Assembly (NCBI RefSeq): GCF_900129985.1
Contig: NZ_FQXN01000008.1
Location: 1 to 56,013 of the forward strand
From: Thermosipho atlanticus DSM 15807
GTDB lineage: Bacteria > Thermotogota > Thermotogae > Thermotogales > Fervidobacteriaceae
Reading direction: 5' to 3'
DNA length: 56,013 nt
Made by a program: the position numbers and the translations under genes. Positions 47,133-56,013 of the stretch are shown here, piece after piece. Below the pieces are notes generated by a model. The model ran no database searches, had not been told where the DNA came from, and saw only the letters and a program-made list of their open reading frames with translations. Positions within the stretch are counted from its first letter, which is position 1. Every line of letters begins with the position of its first letter.

Positions 47133-48644
47133 CTACTTCTTTACAATACTTTTTTTATAACTTATTTTTTTTACATTATCATACATGTCTATAAAAAGTT
47201 TAGATAAAGCATAAATTACGACGAGAAATTCCAATCTTCCCGTAAACATAGCTATTGTTAAAGTCCACATAGCACCAAGAGGCATGGTTGATGATGTTAT
47301 CCCCACTGATAAACCTACTCCATTCATTGCAGACGAAAATTCAAACATAGCTTCAGTAAGGTTATATCCATAACAAGAAAGAATAATGCTTCCAACAAAA
47401 AAAGTGGAAAAGTACATAGAAAACACTAATAAAATTTCTTTTAAATCTTCATTGGAAATAAATTTTCTAGTTTGTCCCTTCCACACAGAAATTTTAGTAA
47501 CACTTCTTGAGGGTAATAGAAATTCTTTTATAGAATGTATTATAACCCTTATTGTTACCCAGATACGATATTGTTTCAAACCTCCAGCTGTAGAATCCAT
47601 TCCACCTCCTGCTAGCATTAAAGAAGTCAAAATAAACATAGCAACCCCAAAATTTATCCACACTGGACTTGAAAGATCAACTGTTGAAAAACCCGTTCCA
47701 GTCAATGCAGAAGTAGTTTGAAAAATTGCTTGCCTAAAACCTTCAGAAAAATTTGTGAATATCTTTCCCACGCCATTGAAAGTAATAATAAGTGTAGTTA
47801 TAAAAATCGTAGAAAGCATAAGCCAAGGTTCGCCATTTTTAAATAAAGCTTTAAAATTCCCACGCCACAAAGCATAGTGAACACCAAAACCCGTTCCACC
47901 TAAAAACATTAATATCATCGTAACAATTTCAACAGAAACACTATTATACTCACCTATACTTCCATTTTTTACGGAAAATCCTCCCGTTGCTAATGCAGTT
48001 AATGAATGATTAAATGCATCAAAGAGAGGCATTCCAGCAATATCTAAAACTATTACTCCAATCACAGCATATATGACATAAATCAAAGAAATAATCCGAG
48101 CAGACCTTTTAATATTCGGAGCTATATTATCAACTCTTCCTTCAGCATGATATAATCCAAAACCTCTGGGACCTATAACCGAACCCATCATTATAAGAGC
48201 AAAACCTGCACCACCAATAAATTGCATTAAACTTCTCCATACAAGTATTAATTTTGAAACATCTTTTACATTTGAAAACATTGTCAACCCTGTTGTTGTA
48301 AATCCACTTGTTGCTTCAAATACTGCTTGTGAAAAATTTAAGTGCTCTATCATTATAAAAGGAATAGCTCCAATTACAACCACCAAAGTCCAAGTAAACA
48401 ACACAATAACTGCCCCTTCTCTTACAGTGACTGTATGAGAAGAGTTTATTCCTGAAACCTTCTTTAAAATTAAACCTAAAATTAAAGAAATTACGGCAGG
48501 TATCAAGAATGCATACATATGTATCCATTCAAAAGGATAGAAAAAGGTAAAAACCAGAGGAATTAAAATTATGAAAGTGTAAAATATCAAAACACTTCCG
48601 ACATTAAAAGTTATAATCTTGTATTGTTCAACTTTTGTTGGCAT
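47133..48644 (-). CDS. trkH: Potassium uptake protein TrkH
   Basis: This is the membrane subunit of a Trk/Ktr potassium channel-transporter. The roughly 503 aa protein has many membrane helices and the four pore-loop filters typical of the family, visible in blocks such as ATSGFTTTGLTMF, TALATGGFSVKNG, TSALTGTGFSTVD and SSAMNGVGLSVG. I chose the ATG at 48644, directly after the trkA stop with GGGTGAG upstream; a GTG at 48653 would lie before that site. The two trkA genes precede it, so the whole transporter is encoded here. Confidence 0.93.
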   Translation of the reverse strand: MPTKVEQYKIITFNVGSVLIFYTFIILIPLVFTFFYPFEWIHMYAFLIPAVISLILGLILKKVSGINSSHTVTVREGAVIVLFTWTLVVVIGAIPFIMIEHLNFSQAVFEATSGFTTTGLTMFSNVKDVSKLILVWRSLMQFIGGAGFALIMMGSVIGPRGFGLYHAEGRVDNIAPNIKRSARIISLIYVIYAVIGVIVLDIAGMPLFDAFNHSLTALATGGFSVKNGSIGEYNSVSVEIVTMILMFLGGTGFGVHYALWRGNFKALFKNGEPWLMLSTIFITTLIITFNGVGKIFTNFSEGFRQAIFQTTSALTGTGFSTVDLSSPVWINFGVAMFILTSLMLAGGGMDSTAGGLKQYRIWVTIRVIIHSIKEFLLPSRSVTKISVWKGQTRKFISNEDLKEILLVFSMYFSTFFVGSIILSCYGYNLTEAMFEFSSAMNGVGLSVGITSSTMPLGAMWTLTIAMFTGRLEFLVVIYALSKLFIDMYDNVKKISYKKSIVKK

Positions 48645-48645
48645 T

Positions 48646-49305
48646 TTACTCACCCGTTAGTAAATTTGCAATTTCCGTTTGAACAGTAGGAACCGCTATA
48701 ATAAATAATCTATCTCCCACTTCTAGTATTGAATCACCGTGAGGAATTATTACCTCACCTTTTCTTAAAATTCCACCTACGACACAATCATGTGGCAACC
48801 CAATATCCTTCAATTTTTTACCAACCACTTGTGCATTTTCTGGTATTTCAATCTTTAAAAATGCTAATTTCCCCTCTTCAAGTGAGAGAAACTCTTCAAG
48901 TTCCTTGCCAAATAACAAGTTTTCTAATGCTCTTTGTAACATCGTAGTAGTACTTACTACAGCAGTAATACCCAATTTATTAAAAAGTTCTATATTATCG
49001 GGATTGTTAACCAAAGTAACAATATTTTTTACACCAAATATTTTTTTGGAAAGCTGAGTAATAATCAAATTTTCTTTATCTTTATTTGTTAACACAACAA
49101 CGATGTCATCCTCTTCTATGTCTAATTGCTCTAATACTGACCTTTTACTAGCATCTCCATGTATAACAATAGCCTTTAAATCTCTTGCAAAGTCTTCGCA
49201 TAATTTAGCATCTTTGTTTACAAGATAAATTCTATACCCCTTACTAGTAAAAGACTTTGCTAAAAAGTATGCTATTCTTTCTCCACCAATTATGACCACT
49301 TTCAT
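48646..49305 (-). CDS. TrkA-type potassium transport regulator (RCK-N plus RCK-C)
   Basis: This is the cytoplasmic nucleotide-sensing gating subunit of the Trk system. The 219 aa protein has a Rossmann RCK-N domain (VVIIGGERIAYFLAKSF and a VIHGDASKRSVL block) to about residue 135 and a C-terminal TrkA-C domain (VVGKKLKDIGLPHDCVVGGILRKGEVIIPHG). The glycine loop reads GGERIAY rather than the usual GxGxxG, so nucleotide binding may differ from its partner. Its start overlaps the preceding trkA by four bases. Confidence 0.9.
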   Translation of the reverse strand: MKVVIIGGERIAYFLAKSFTSKGYRIYLVNKDAKLCEDFARDLKAIVIHGDASKRSVLEQLDIEEDDIVVVLTNKDKENLIITQLSKKIFGVKNIVTLVNNPDNIELFNKLGITAVVSTTTMLQRALENLLFGKELEEFLSLEEGKLAFLKIEIPENAQVVGKKLKDIGLPHDCVVGGILRKGEVIIPHGDSILEVGDRLFIIAVPTVQTEIANLLTGE

Positions 49306-49742
49306 TTAATATCACCAGCCACAATATTAGATAATTCATTTATTGCAAGAACTGTAGGAGAAACAACCTTTACATTGTACTCTTCAAATAATTTTATATT
49401 ATCAGGTTCGTATACTCTGGCAATAACATTCTGTGCTGCAAAATAATATCTACAAGCCATAGAAATCAAAAAATTAGTGTTGTCATCTTCAGTTAGAACA
49501 AAAACATAGTCTGCTTTATCTACTTTAGCCTCTAAAAGAACATCTTTTTCCGTAGCATCTCCTGAAATTGTAAATCCAGTAAAATCTACGGAAAGATTTT
49601 CAAATGATTTTTCATTTTTATCAACCACAACAACATTATGACCTTGCGATGATGCAATGCTTGCTACATTAGCTCCCACTTTTCCACAACCAATCACAAC
49701 TAAATATAAATTTCTTCTGCTATTACTGTTTTTCACTTTCAT
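49302..49742 (-). CDS. TrkA-type regulator, RCK-N domain only
   Basis: The 146 aa protein has a clean Rossmann motif (VVIGCGKVGANVASIA) and the GDATEKDVLLEA block but no TrkA-C domain, so the pair of short TrkA genes appears to split the usual two-domain-pair protein. Its first 20 bases overlap the response-regulator gene. Known Thermotogae also encode TrkA as two short proteins, so this is a lineage arrangement rather than a broken gene. Confidence 0.9.
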   Translation of the reverse strand: MKVKNSNSRRNLYLVVIGCGKVGANVASIASSQGHNVVVVDKNEKSFENLSVDFTGFTISGDATEKDVLLEAKVDKADYVFVLTEDDNTNFLISMACRYYFAAQNVIARVYEPDNIKLFEEYNVKVVSPTVLAINELSNIVAGDIK

Positions 49743-50331
49743 CCACCTTCTCCTTATTTGGATCTAAAGCTTTCGCGGCATTCAAATGTTTTTGTGCAAG
49801 CTCTTCGTTTCCACGTCTTTTTAAGAGTTCAAACATTAAATAATGTGGAATAGGTGAAGAAGGGGCATATTTAAACATCTGCCGTATTGATTTCTCTGCT
49901 CTGTTCAAATCCCCCTTCTTAATATTTTCATTTGCTTCTCTCAATAATCTATCAAAAGTCTCTTTTGGTTTTTCAAGCAAGCTCTTCACTTTAGCAATTA
50001 ACTCCTCTCTTGTAAATGGTTTAGATAAATAATCAACATTCTCAAATTTAAAAAGCTCTGTTAAAATTTCAGGCTTTACATATGCAGATATAATCAGAAT
50101 AGGGATATCAACTGCTTCTTTTCTGATCTCCTTAATCATTTCAAGACCAGATTTTCCTGGAAGTTTAACATCTGTAATAATTAGATCATACTTTCCTGGA
50201 TTCTTACGAAAAGCTTCTAAAGCTTCTTCAGCACTAACATAAGTATCTATTTTAGTTGTTTCATCGCTCAAAAATCTCTCAATTAAAAATCTTACATTTC
50301 TTTCATCATCAACAACTAAAAAATTTGGCAT
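49723..50331 (-). CDS. Response regulator with C-terminal TPR-like helices
   Basis: The 202 aa protein has a receiver domain (about 1-120) with acidic pocket D8-D9, phosphoacceptor D54, and K104 in SKP. The C-terminal 80 residues are not a DNA-binding domain; they form TPR-like helices (FDRLLREANENIKKGDLNRAEKSIRQM and so on), suggesting protein-protein signalling. No histidine kinase is adjacent. It sits between tpiA and trkA and overlaps trkA, linking it to potassium transport. Confidence 0.85.
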   Translation of the reverse strand: MPNFLVVDDERNVRFLIERFLSDETTKIDTYVSAEEALEAFRKNPGKYDLIITDVKLPGKSGLEMIKEIRKEAVDIPILIISAYVKPEILTELFKFENVDYLSKPFTREELIAKVKSLLEKPKETFDRLLREANENIKKGDLNRAEKSIRQMFKYAPSSPIPHYLMFELLKRRGNEELAQKHLNAAKALDPNKEKVDESEKQ

Positions 50332-50355
50332 AGTTACCTCCTCATAAAGAAAAGT

Positions 50356-50373
50356 TAGGGGGAACCCCCCCTA
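50356..50373 (-). terminator. G/C hairpin between tpiA and the response regulator
   Basis: TAGGGGG/CCCCCTA stem with a four-base loop. On the minus strand it is followed by only ACTTTTCTTT, so it may be a weak terminator or an mRNA-stabilising 3-prime end that lowers expression of the downstream genes. Confidence 0.55.
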
Positions 50374-50378
50374 GCCTA

Positions 50379-51125
50379 TTATATCACTATTGAAATAATC
50401 TTTCCAAGTTCTATAAAACTTTCTTTTAAACTAGCACCTCCAACTAGTCCTCCATCAATATCTGGTTGAACTATCAAGCCAAAGAAATTTTCAGGTTTTA
50501 TACTTCCTCCGTAGAGTATCCTTACTTTTTCTGCTTCCTCTTTTGAATACATTTCCGCTAAAAGATTTCTTATAAATTTATGGACTTCCTGAGCTTGTCT
50601 AGGAGTAGCAACCTTTCCAGTCCCTATTGCCCACACTGGTTCATATGCTACAATAACTTTTTCTATTTCATTTACTCCTTTTAAACATTTTCTTAGTTGA
50701 GTTTCAATTACTGTAAATGTTAATCCATCTTCCCTTTCTTCTAACTTTTCGCCCACACACAAAATTGGAGTCAGTTCGACCTCTAAAGCTTTTAAAACTT
50801 TCTTATTTATTAACTCATCAGTTTCATTAAAAATATTTCTTCTCTCACTATGACCTAAAATTACATATTCAACTCCTATTTCTTTCAACATCTTCCAAGA
50901 AATTTCTCCGGTAAACGCTCCTGTATCTTCATAATACATGTTTTGAGCAGCAATTTTTATATTAGAATCCCTTAAAACTTCAGCAACTCCCGGAATAGAA
51001 ACAAAAGGTGGTGCTACTATAATATCATACTCTGTCACACCGGCAAATCCATTTAATAAAAGACCAGCAAACTGTGAAGCTTCAACTGGTGTTTTATTCA
51101 TCTTCCAATTTCCAGCAAGTATCAA
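50379..51125 (-). CDS. tpiA: Triosephosphate isomerase
   Basis: This enzyme interconverts dihydroxyacetone phosphate and glyceraldehyde 3-phosphate. The 248 aa sequence has NWKMNK with K8, H92 in GHSERR, the catalytic E162 in [10 protein letters not shown] and the phosphate-binding GGSIKPEN. It could start at TTG 51125, inside the pgk stop, but no ribosome binding site precedes it. The frame is open upstream, giving R-R before that codon as in normal TIM N termini. It may be made mainly as a PGK-TIM fusion by -1 frameshifting. Confidence 0.95.
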   Translation of the reverse strand: MILAGNWKMNKTPVEASQFAGLLLNGFAGVTEYDIIVAPPFVSIPGVAEVLRDSNIKIAAQNMYYEDTGAFTGEISWKMLKEIGVEYVILGHSERRNIFNETDELINKKVLKALEVELTPILCVGEKLEEREDGLTFTVIETQLRKCLKGVNEIEKVIVAYEPVWAIGTGKVATPRQAQEVHKFIRNLLAEMYSKEEAEKVRILYGGSIKPENFFGLIVQPDIDGGLVGGASLKESFIELGKIISIVI

Positions 51126-52330
51126 TCTTCTATTTTTTTTTTATTTAAAATAGATGAAATCCCCGGTAATTCTTTTCCTTCAAGAAATTCTAAAGATGCT
51201 CCTCCACCAGTAGAAACATGTGAAAATTTATCCTTCATACCAAATTTTGCTACAGCTGCAGCACTATCACCACCGCCTATAACAGATGTTGCCCCTTTTG
51301 AAGTTTCCTCTGCTATTGCGATTGCTATTTCTTTCGTTCCAGTAGAGAAATCATCTATCTCAAAAACTCCCATCGGTCCATTCCAAGCTATTGTTTTCGT
51401 TCCTGACAATTTTTCTTTGAAAAGTTTTATTGATTCAGGACCAATATCAAGACCCATCCAACCTTCTGGAATTCCATCATCTAAACTAAAGATCTTCTTC
51501 TCGACACCTGATTCTATTTTTTGAGCACAGACAGCATCAACAGGCAATATAAGTTCTACTCCTTTTTCCTCTGCATTTTTTAATAATTCTCTTGCAAGAT
51601 TGATCTTATCTTCTTCAACTAAAGACGAACCTACTTCTTTTCCTAAAGCCTTCAAAAACGTAAACATCATTGCTCCACCAATTAAAATCTTGTCTGCCTT
51701 TTCAAGTAAATTTGTAATTACACCTATTTTATCCGATACTTTTGCTCCTCCAAGTACAACAGCGTAAGGTTTTTCAGGATTTAAAGCAGCTTTAGATAAA
51801 AACTTTATTTCTTTTTCCATTAAAAAGCCTGCAACACTTGGAATATATTGGGCAATTCCTACGTTGCTTGCATGTGCTCTATGTGCGGTACCAAAAGCAT
51901 CGTTTACGTGCAAATCAGCAAGATCTGCCCATTTTTTTGCAAGCTCAGGATCATTCTTTGTTTCTCCTTTATCAAATCTTGTGTTTTCAAGAAGTATAAC
52001 ATCTCCTTGTTTAGCATTATTGACAACTTTTTCAACTTCTGGACCGTACAAATATGGTACAAATTTAACTTCTTTTCCAAGTAATTCCGAAAGTTTTTCT
52101 GCAACTGGCTTAAGAGAAAGTTCCGGTTTAGGTTCACCTTTAGGTCTACCAAGATGTGATAAAAGTATTACAATTGCTCCTTGTTCAACAGCATAATTAA
52201 TTGTGGGAAGCGCTTCAACGATTCTTGTAGTGTCAGTAATTACACCATCTTTGATGGGAACATTAAAATCTACTCTCATTATCACCTTTTTATTTTTTAG
52301 ATCTACATCTTTAATTGTTAATTTTTCCAT
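51122..52330 (-). CDS. pgk: Phosphoglycerate kinase
   Basis: Makes ATP and 3-phosphoglycerate from 1,3-bisphosphoglycerate. The 402 aa protein has the full PGK pattern: RVDFNVP near 19-25, [31 protein letters not shown], and the nucleotide loop GGGDSAAA near 355. It ends in NKKKIED, encoded just before the TGA by a run of ten A residues. The coding frame of tpiA is -1 relative to it. The ATG has GGAGGTG upstream. It lies in gap-pgk-tpiA order. Confidence 0.97.
   Translation of the reverse strand: MEKLTIKDVDLKNKKVIMRVDFNVPIKDGVITDTTRIVEALPTINYAVEQGAIVILLSHLGRPKGEPKPELSLKPVAEKLSELLGKEVKFVPYLYGPEVEKVVNNAKQGDVILLENTRFDKGETKNDPELAKKWADLADLHVNDAFGTAHRAHASNVGIAQYIPSVAGFLMEKEIKFLSKAALNPEKPYAVVLGGAKVSDKIGVITNLLEKADKILIGGAMMFTFLKALGKEVGSSLVEEDKINLARELLKNAEEKGVELILPVDAVCAQKIESGVEKKIFSLDDGIPEGWMGLDIGPESIKLFKEKLSGTKTIAWNGPMGVFEIDDFSTGTKEIAIAIAEETSKGATSVIGGGDSAAAVAKFGMKDKFSHVSTGGGASLEFLEGKELPGISSILNKKKIED
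51133..51142 (-). other. A10 slippery run at the pgk/tpiA junction
   Basis: On the minus strand ten A residues follow AAT and precede TAGAAGATTGA. In the pgk frame this reads K-K-K-I-E-D-stop. A -1 slip reads [10 protein letters not shown], continuing into TIM without a stop. Either ribosomal frameshifting or polymerase slippage on the homopolymer would yield a fusion. The equivalent fusion is established for T. maritima. Confidence 0.75.
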
Positions 52331-52355
52331 TATTACACCTCCCTATTTAAATAAC

Positions 52356-52372
52356 GGGGGCACACTGCCCCC
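52356..52372 (-). terminator. G/C hairpin between gap and pgk
   Basis: GGGGGCA-CAC-TGCCCCC, a perfect 7-bp GC stem. The minus strand then reads GTTATTTAAATAGGG with no true U-tract. It is more likely an attenuator or mRNA processing/stability element than a full terminator. Confidence 0.5.
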
Positions 52373-52395
52373 ATCTAAATTATTTGTATAAAACA

Positions 52396-53445
<1,050 letters not shown>

Positions 53446-53507
53446 TTAACAAGCATTGGTGAATTTTGATGAAATTTTCGTTACAATTTAAATATTCAAG
53501 AATAACT

Positions 53508-54836
53508 TTAAAAATTGAACTTTATCTTTAAAAATATCTTCAAATCAATTAGTCTTTCATTATTGCTTGAAGGAGCATAATACGGTTTACCAACTAAGTC
53601 ATAAGCGTCTACTAATTCTAATTTGTTGTAAATCATCCCAGTCAATAATTTTGTTCCTAATGTAATTATACCAAAATCTTTTTCTATACCTATTTTAAAT
53701 AACATCGTTTTTTCCAGTGAATCCTCATTTAATAAGTTAAACCCAGGTTCATAACTATCTCGTTCAGTCCAAGGATTTACTGGAGACTTTGTTCCAGATA
53801 TTATGAATTCTAATTCAGAATTTAATTTAAAGTTTCCAGGAGTCCATAATAAATTTAACAATAACGCTAAATTATTTTCGCCGTATTTATAACCTATGTA
53901 ATTCTCTTGGTAATCTATAACATAGTCCCCGAAAATTGTTTCATTGTAATAAGTATACCCGTATAGCAATTGATTACCACTATTACCTGATGGTTGAAAA
54001 GTATACTTTGTCGCACCCGCATGATACAGACCTATTTTCAAGTCACGTCTTAGCAATTTTTTAAATCCTAAAGACCATGCAACTTTATCTACCGTAGGAT
54101 TTTCAGGATTGAAAATCCTATTTGCATTAAAATCATCAATCAAAATTTGAACATACCAGTACTTCTCCATGTCTTTATAATCTATAAAAAAACCCATCAA
54201 TGAATTATCATTAAACATTCCATCTTTGTAAAAGGAACTTTCTCTTACATATTGTAAAAAGAAATTTGGAACAGGGTTTAAAAAATATTCTAGATCAAAG
54301 TATGTTCTTGAAGCATATACAACTGATTCTTCATATCCGATCCTAAAATTTCCAACTTTGATTGCATAATATTTGAAATTCATCCCCTTGTTTACAAAGT
54401 TTCCTCCATCATCATACGAAATGAGCACATAGCGAGTTTCATATTCAAATTTTTCATCTAAATACTTCATTGAAATCGTTGGTTTAGCGTAACCTAAAGA
54501 TGAGAAATAAAGAGAATAAGGTGAGTCGATCACATCGTAATTTGAAAGATTTCCAAAAGAAAACTTTAAATTATCAGCAGAAAATCTTATTCCAGAATCA
54601 GTTAAAACTACATAATAATTTCCGTAAAAAGGGGCTAAAAATGGTGGAAATTTACCATCATTTGAAAATAATAACGATGTATGAAATGAAAAATCATTTG
54701 ATTTATACCAGATCTCCAGCTGAAAAGAATTATAAAAATTATCTAATATATTCTGTTGATATGTTAAAGAAAATGTCGTACCAAAAATCATTATCGAAAA
54801 TAATATAATTATAAAAACACAACAAATTCTTAACAT
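53508..54836 (-). CDS. Predicted outer-membrane beta-barrel protein
   Basis: The 442 aa exported protein has a signal peptide (about 1-20), then many short amphipathic strands with aromatic girdles and a C-terminal phenylalanine (LKIKFNF), the usual outer-membrane barrel signature. It also resembles capsule-assembly Wzi-type barrels in layout, which I cannot confirm. I chose ATG 54836, five bases after GGGGGG; a GTG two codons earlier overlaps that site. It belongs to no evident operon. Confidence 0.68.
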   Translation of the reverse strand: MLRICCVFIIILFSIMIFGTTFSLTYQQNILDNFYNSFQLEIWYKSNDFSFHTSLLFSNDGKFPPFLAPFYGNYYVVLTDSGIRFSADNLKFSFGNLSNYDVIDSPYSLYFSSLGYAKPTISMKYLDEKFEYETRYVLISYDDGGNFVNKGMNFKYYAIKVGNFRIGYEESVVYASRTYFDLEYFLNPVPNFFLQYVRESSFYKDGMFNDNSLMGFFIDYKDMEKYWYVQILIDDFNANRIFNPENPTVDKVAWSLGFKKLLRRDLKIGLYHAGATKYTFQPSGNSGNQLLYGYTYYNETIFGDYVIDYQENYIGYKYGENNLALLLNLLWTPGNFKLNSELEFIISGTKSPVNPWTERDSYEPGFNLLNEDSLEKTMLFKIGIEKDFGIITLGTKLLTGMIYNKLELVDAYDLVGKPYYAPSSNNERLIDLKIFLKIKFNF

Positions 54837-54925
54837 GTACACCCCCCTTTAAATTAACTTATCTATTATATATTTATTATACACTAAAACTAGTTCAGAA
54901 TGTTTTATTAAATAATTTCCTTGAT

Positions 54926-55219
54926 TTATTTCAATGAAAAATTTTTATTCTCCCCCCTAAATAAATTCCTTATTTCACATGCAAAAAGTTTATAGTTTAA
55001 AACAAAATGGAATACTATTAACGCACCCAAAATATATCCAAACCACGTATGTATTGTACTCAGTAATTGCTTACTAAAGCCTATAAACTCCCATCCAGTT
55101 ACTCTTGCAATTTTACCCGACGGAGCAATACTTAATCCTATACTACTTACAAATATTACAATAAATAAACCTATTAGTACCAAAGAAGTTATCGCTTTAA
55201 CCTTTACTAAATTTTTCAT
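54926..55219 (-). CDS. DUF4405 membrane protein (cytochrome b561-like)
   Basis: The 97 aa protein has predicted helices at about 10-31 and 53-78. The second helix carries H57 and H71 (IHTWFGYILGALIVFHF), spaced as in the DUF4405 family, whose histidines are thought to hold heme. I chose ATG 55219 because AGAGGTG lies six bases upstream. It follows a secreted OB-fold protein on the same strand; similar pairs suggest a small membrane redox module, which is an inference. Confidence 0.75.
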   Translation of the reverse strand: MKNLVKVKAITSLVLIGLFIVIFVSSIGLSIAPSGKIARVTGWEFIGFSKQLLSTIHTWFGYILGALIVFHFVLNYKLFACEIRNLFRGENKNFSLK

Positions 55220-55371
55220 TAATATCACCTCTTTCATAAATTGATTTTATTTGCGCGCTAGTTATTTGTACTTTCAAATTTTTTATGTTCTGTTTAACTA
55301 TTTGCTTTTTTTCATAAATATAAAATATAATTTTAAAAATTACCTTGCCCGCATTATATCTATCATAATTA

Positions 55372-55408
55372 AATCCCCTCAACTTCGTATCTTCACATTG
55401 GGGGGATT
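55372..55408 (-). repeat. Inverted repeat between the OB-fold and DUF4405 genes
   Basis: On the minus strand AATCCCCCCAA pairs with TTGAGGGGATT across a 15-base loop (11 positions, one mismatch). The second arm forms the only SD-like GAGGGG before an ATG that opens an eight-codon frame. No T-run follows, so it is not a clear terminator. Confidence 0.55.
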
Positions 55409-55424
55409 CATCTACATACTTATT

Positions 55425-55991
55425 TTAATCAGCGTCATATACACATGTTCCCATTCCATAACCATATGCATGTTCTCTAACTTTGTTTTGTGGTCTGTTC
55501 ATCATTCTACCTCTTACATTCCTTCTTTCCATTTCTGTATATGTATTTCCTCTGTTATTTTCCATTCCTCTTCTTGCAAATACTGGAAATCCGTTTTCTC
55601 TTACCACTATTTCTTTTCCATCTATTACTGCTTTGTCTACTACAATGTATGTTTCATCTTCTGTTGAAATTATTCTACCACTGATTTCTATATTTACTCC
55701 TACTTCTAAGCCATCATACAACCAAATTGGTCCTGTGTGTACTTCATATTCTTCTCCTTCAGCATCAATGATTACTTCCATCCCTTCTCCTGGTATCATT
55801 TCAATTTCCTTTACTGTACCTGATATGGTTGTTTCAGAAACTGTTGCTCCTTCAGGTAAATTTTGATAAAGTGGTTGTGTTCGACTTGTTGTGTTTGTCT
55901 GTACATAATTGCTCCTCCATGGTCCTACTGCAAATATACTTGCTGTTAACACTAATACTGTTAATAAAACTACACTAATCTTTTTAAACAT
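55425..55991 (-). CDS. Secreted OB-fold protein (MamS/MamX-like domain)
   Basis: The 188 aa exported protein has a signal peptide (1-21) and an OB-like domain at about 52-140 with a GTVKEIE start, HTGPIW at 85-90, and the sequence IDGKEIVVRENGFPVFA. This follows the pattern of domains also found in MamS/MamX-type proteins (GPxW, then DGxxIxxR-GxP). The C terminus is Arg/Asn-rich and Met-rich (GRMMNRPQNK), possibly metal-binding. GGAGGTGG precedes the ATG. The link to the DUF4405 gene is by proximity. Confidence 0.6.
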   Translation of the reverse strand: MFKKISVVLLTVLVLTASIFAVGPWRSNYVQTNTTSRTQPLYQNLPEGATVSETTISGTVKEIEMIPGEGMEVIIDAEGEEYEVHTGPIWLYDGLEVGVNIEISGRIISTEDETYIVVDKAVIDGKEIVVRENGFPVFARRGMENNRGNTYTEMERRNVRGRMMNRPQNKVREHAYGYGMGTCVYDAD

Positions 55992-56013
55992 AATTCCACC
56001 TCCTGGTTTTTTT

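Noticed and set aside
48646-49742. Frameshifted or broken trkA
   Set aside because: The two short TrkA proteins each have their own start, overlap cleanly and match the split arrangement known in Thermotogae.
55197-55382. 61-codon minus-strand frame overlapping the DUF4405 start
   Set aside because: It starts with TTG, has a Lys/Ile-rich composition with no recognised domain, and overlaps a better gene start; kept only as a possible remnant.
55251-55866. Plus-strand frames opposite the OB-fold gene
   Set aside because: The minus-strand gene has a signal peptide, ribosome binding site and a recognisable domain; the plus frames are low-complexity Ser/Phe/Leu shadows.

Overview
This 56 kb window is AT-rich bacterial chromosome (roughly 30% G+C by eye), with short gaps, many 4-bp ATGA overlaps, frequent TTG/GTG starts and strong GGAGG-type ribosome binding sites. 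Gene content and order (holA to recA-recX-rny, gap-pgk-tpi, NfnAB-type transhydrogenase, Cst-type I-B CRISPR-Cas, CHASE4-GGDEF protein) suggest the Thermotogae, and the low G+C points to Thermosipho or a close relative. This is an inference from recognised families, not a database match.

Layout. 1-8.2 kb: a type I-B CRISPR-Cas operon on the minus strand, cas6-cas8-cas7-cas5-cas3-cas4-cas1-cas2, followed by an AT-rich leader and the first two repeats of an array that runs off the left edge. 8.5-18.2 kb: a minus-strand housekeeping run from holA through an RND-type exporter, a RodZ-like protein, DUF4416, rimO, pgsA, thpR, recA, recX and rny, closed by a strong terminator. 18.3-23.9 kb: a plus-strand run with two radical-SAM proteins, a ROK kinase, a PfkB kinase and NfnA/NfnB. 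24.0-29.9 kb: a DUF4382 lipoprotein, a YtrA-type GntR/ABC transporter operon under a near-consensus promoter with an operator-like palindrome, a YbjQ protein, and a dnaK-hsp20 operon whose promoter -35 box lies inside a CIRCE element. 30.0-39.0 kb: pckA with a hairpin over its ribosome binding site, a lipoprotein alpha-amylase, a PrcB-C protein, psuG, a YfcE phosphodiesterase, a YigZ protein, an aminotransferase and a CHASE4-HAMP-GGDEF diguanylate cyclase. 39.4 kb: tRNA-Pro(CGG).

39.5-45.0 kb is the least familiar region. It is a minus-strand locus with two small paralogous secreted proteins, a strong hairpin terminator, a large Ig-like/PapD- or DUF916-like secreted protein, a compact secretin (N0-N1-secretin) and a protein joining a secretin-type N0/STN domain to a predicted C-terminal beta-barrel. 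I read it as a candidate envelope export or surface-assembly system; its function is inferred.

45.6-47.1 kb holds queD and a PatB-type C-S lyase. 47.1-53.4 kb is a minus-strand run gap-pgk-tpiA-response regulator-trkA-trkA-trkH, linking lower glycolysis to potassium uptake. The pgk/tpiA junction carries ten A residues. A -1 slip there reads straight into triosephosphate isomerase, which would give the PGK-TIM fusion known from Thermotoga maritima. The right end has an outer-membrane barrel protein, a DUF4405 membrane protein and a secreted OB-fold protein.
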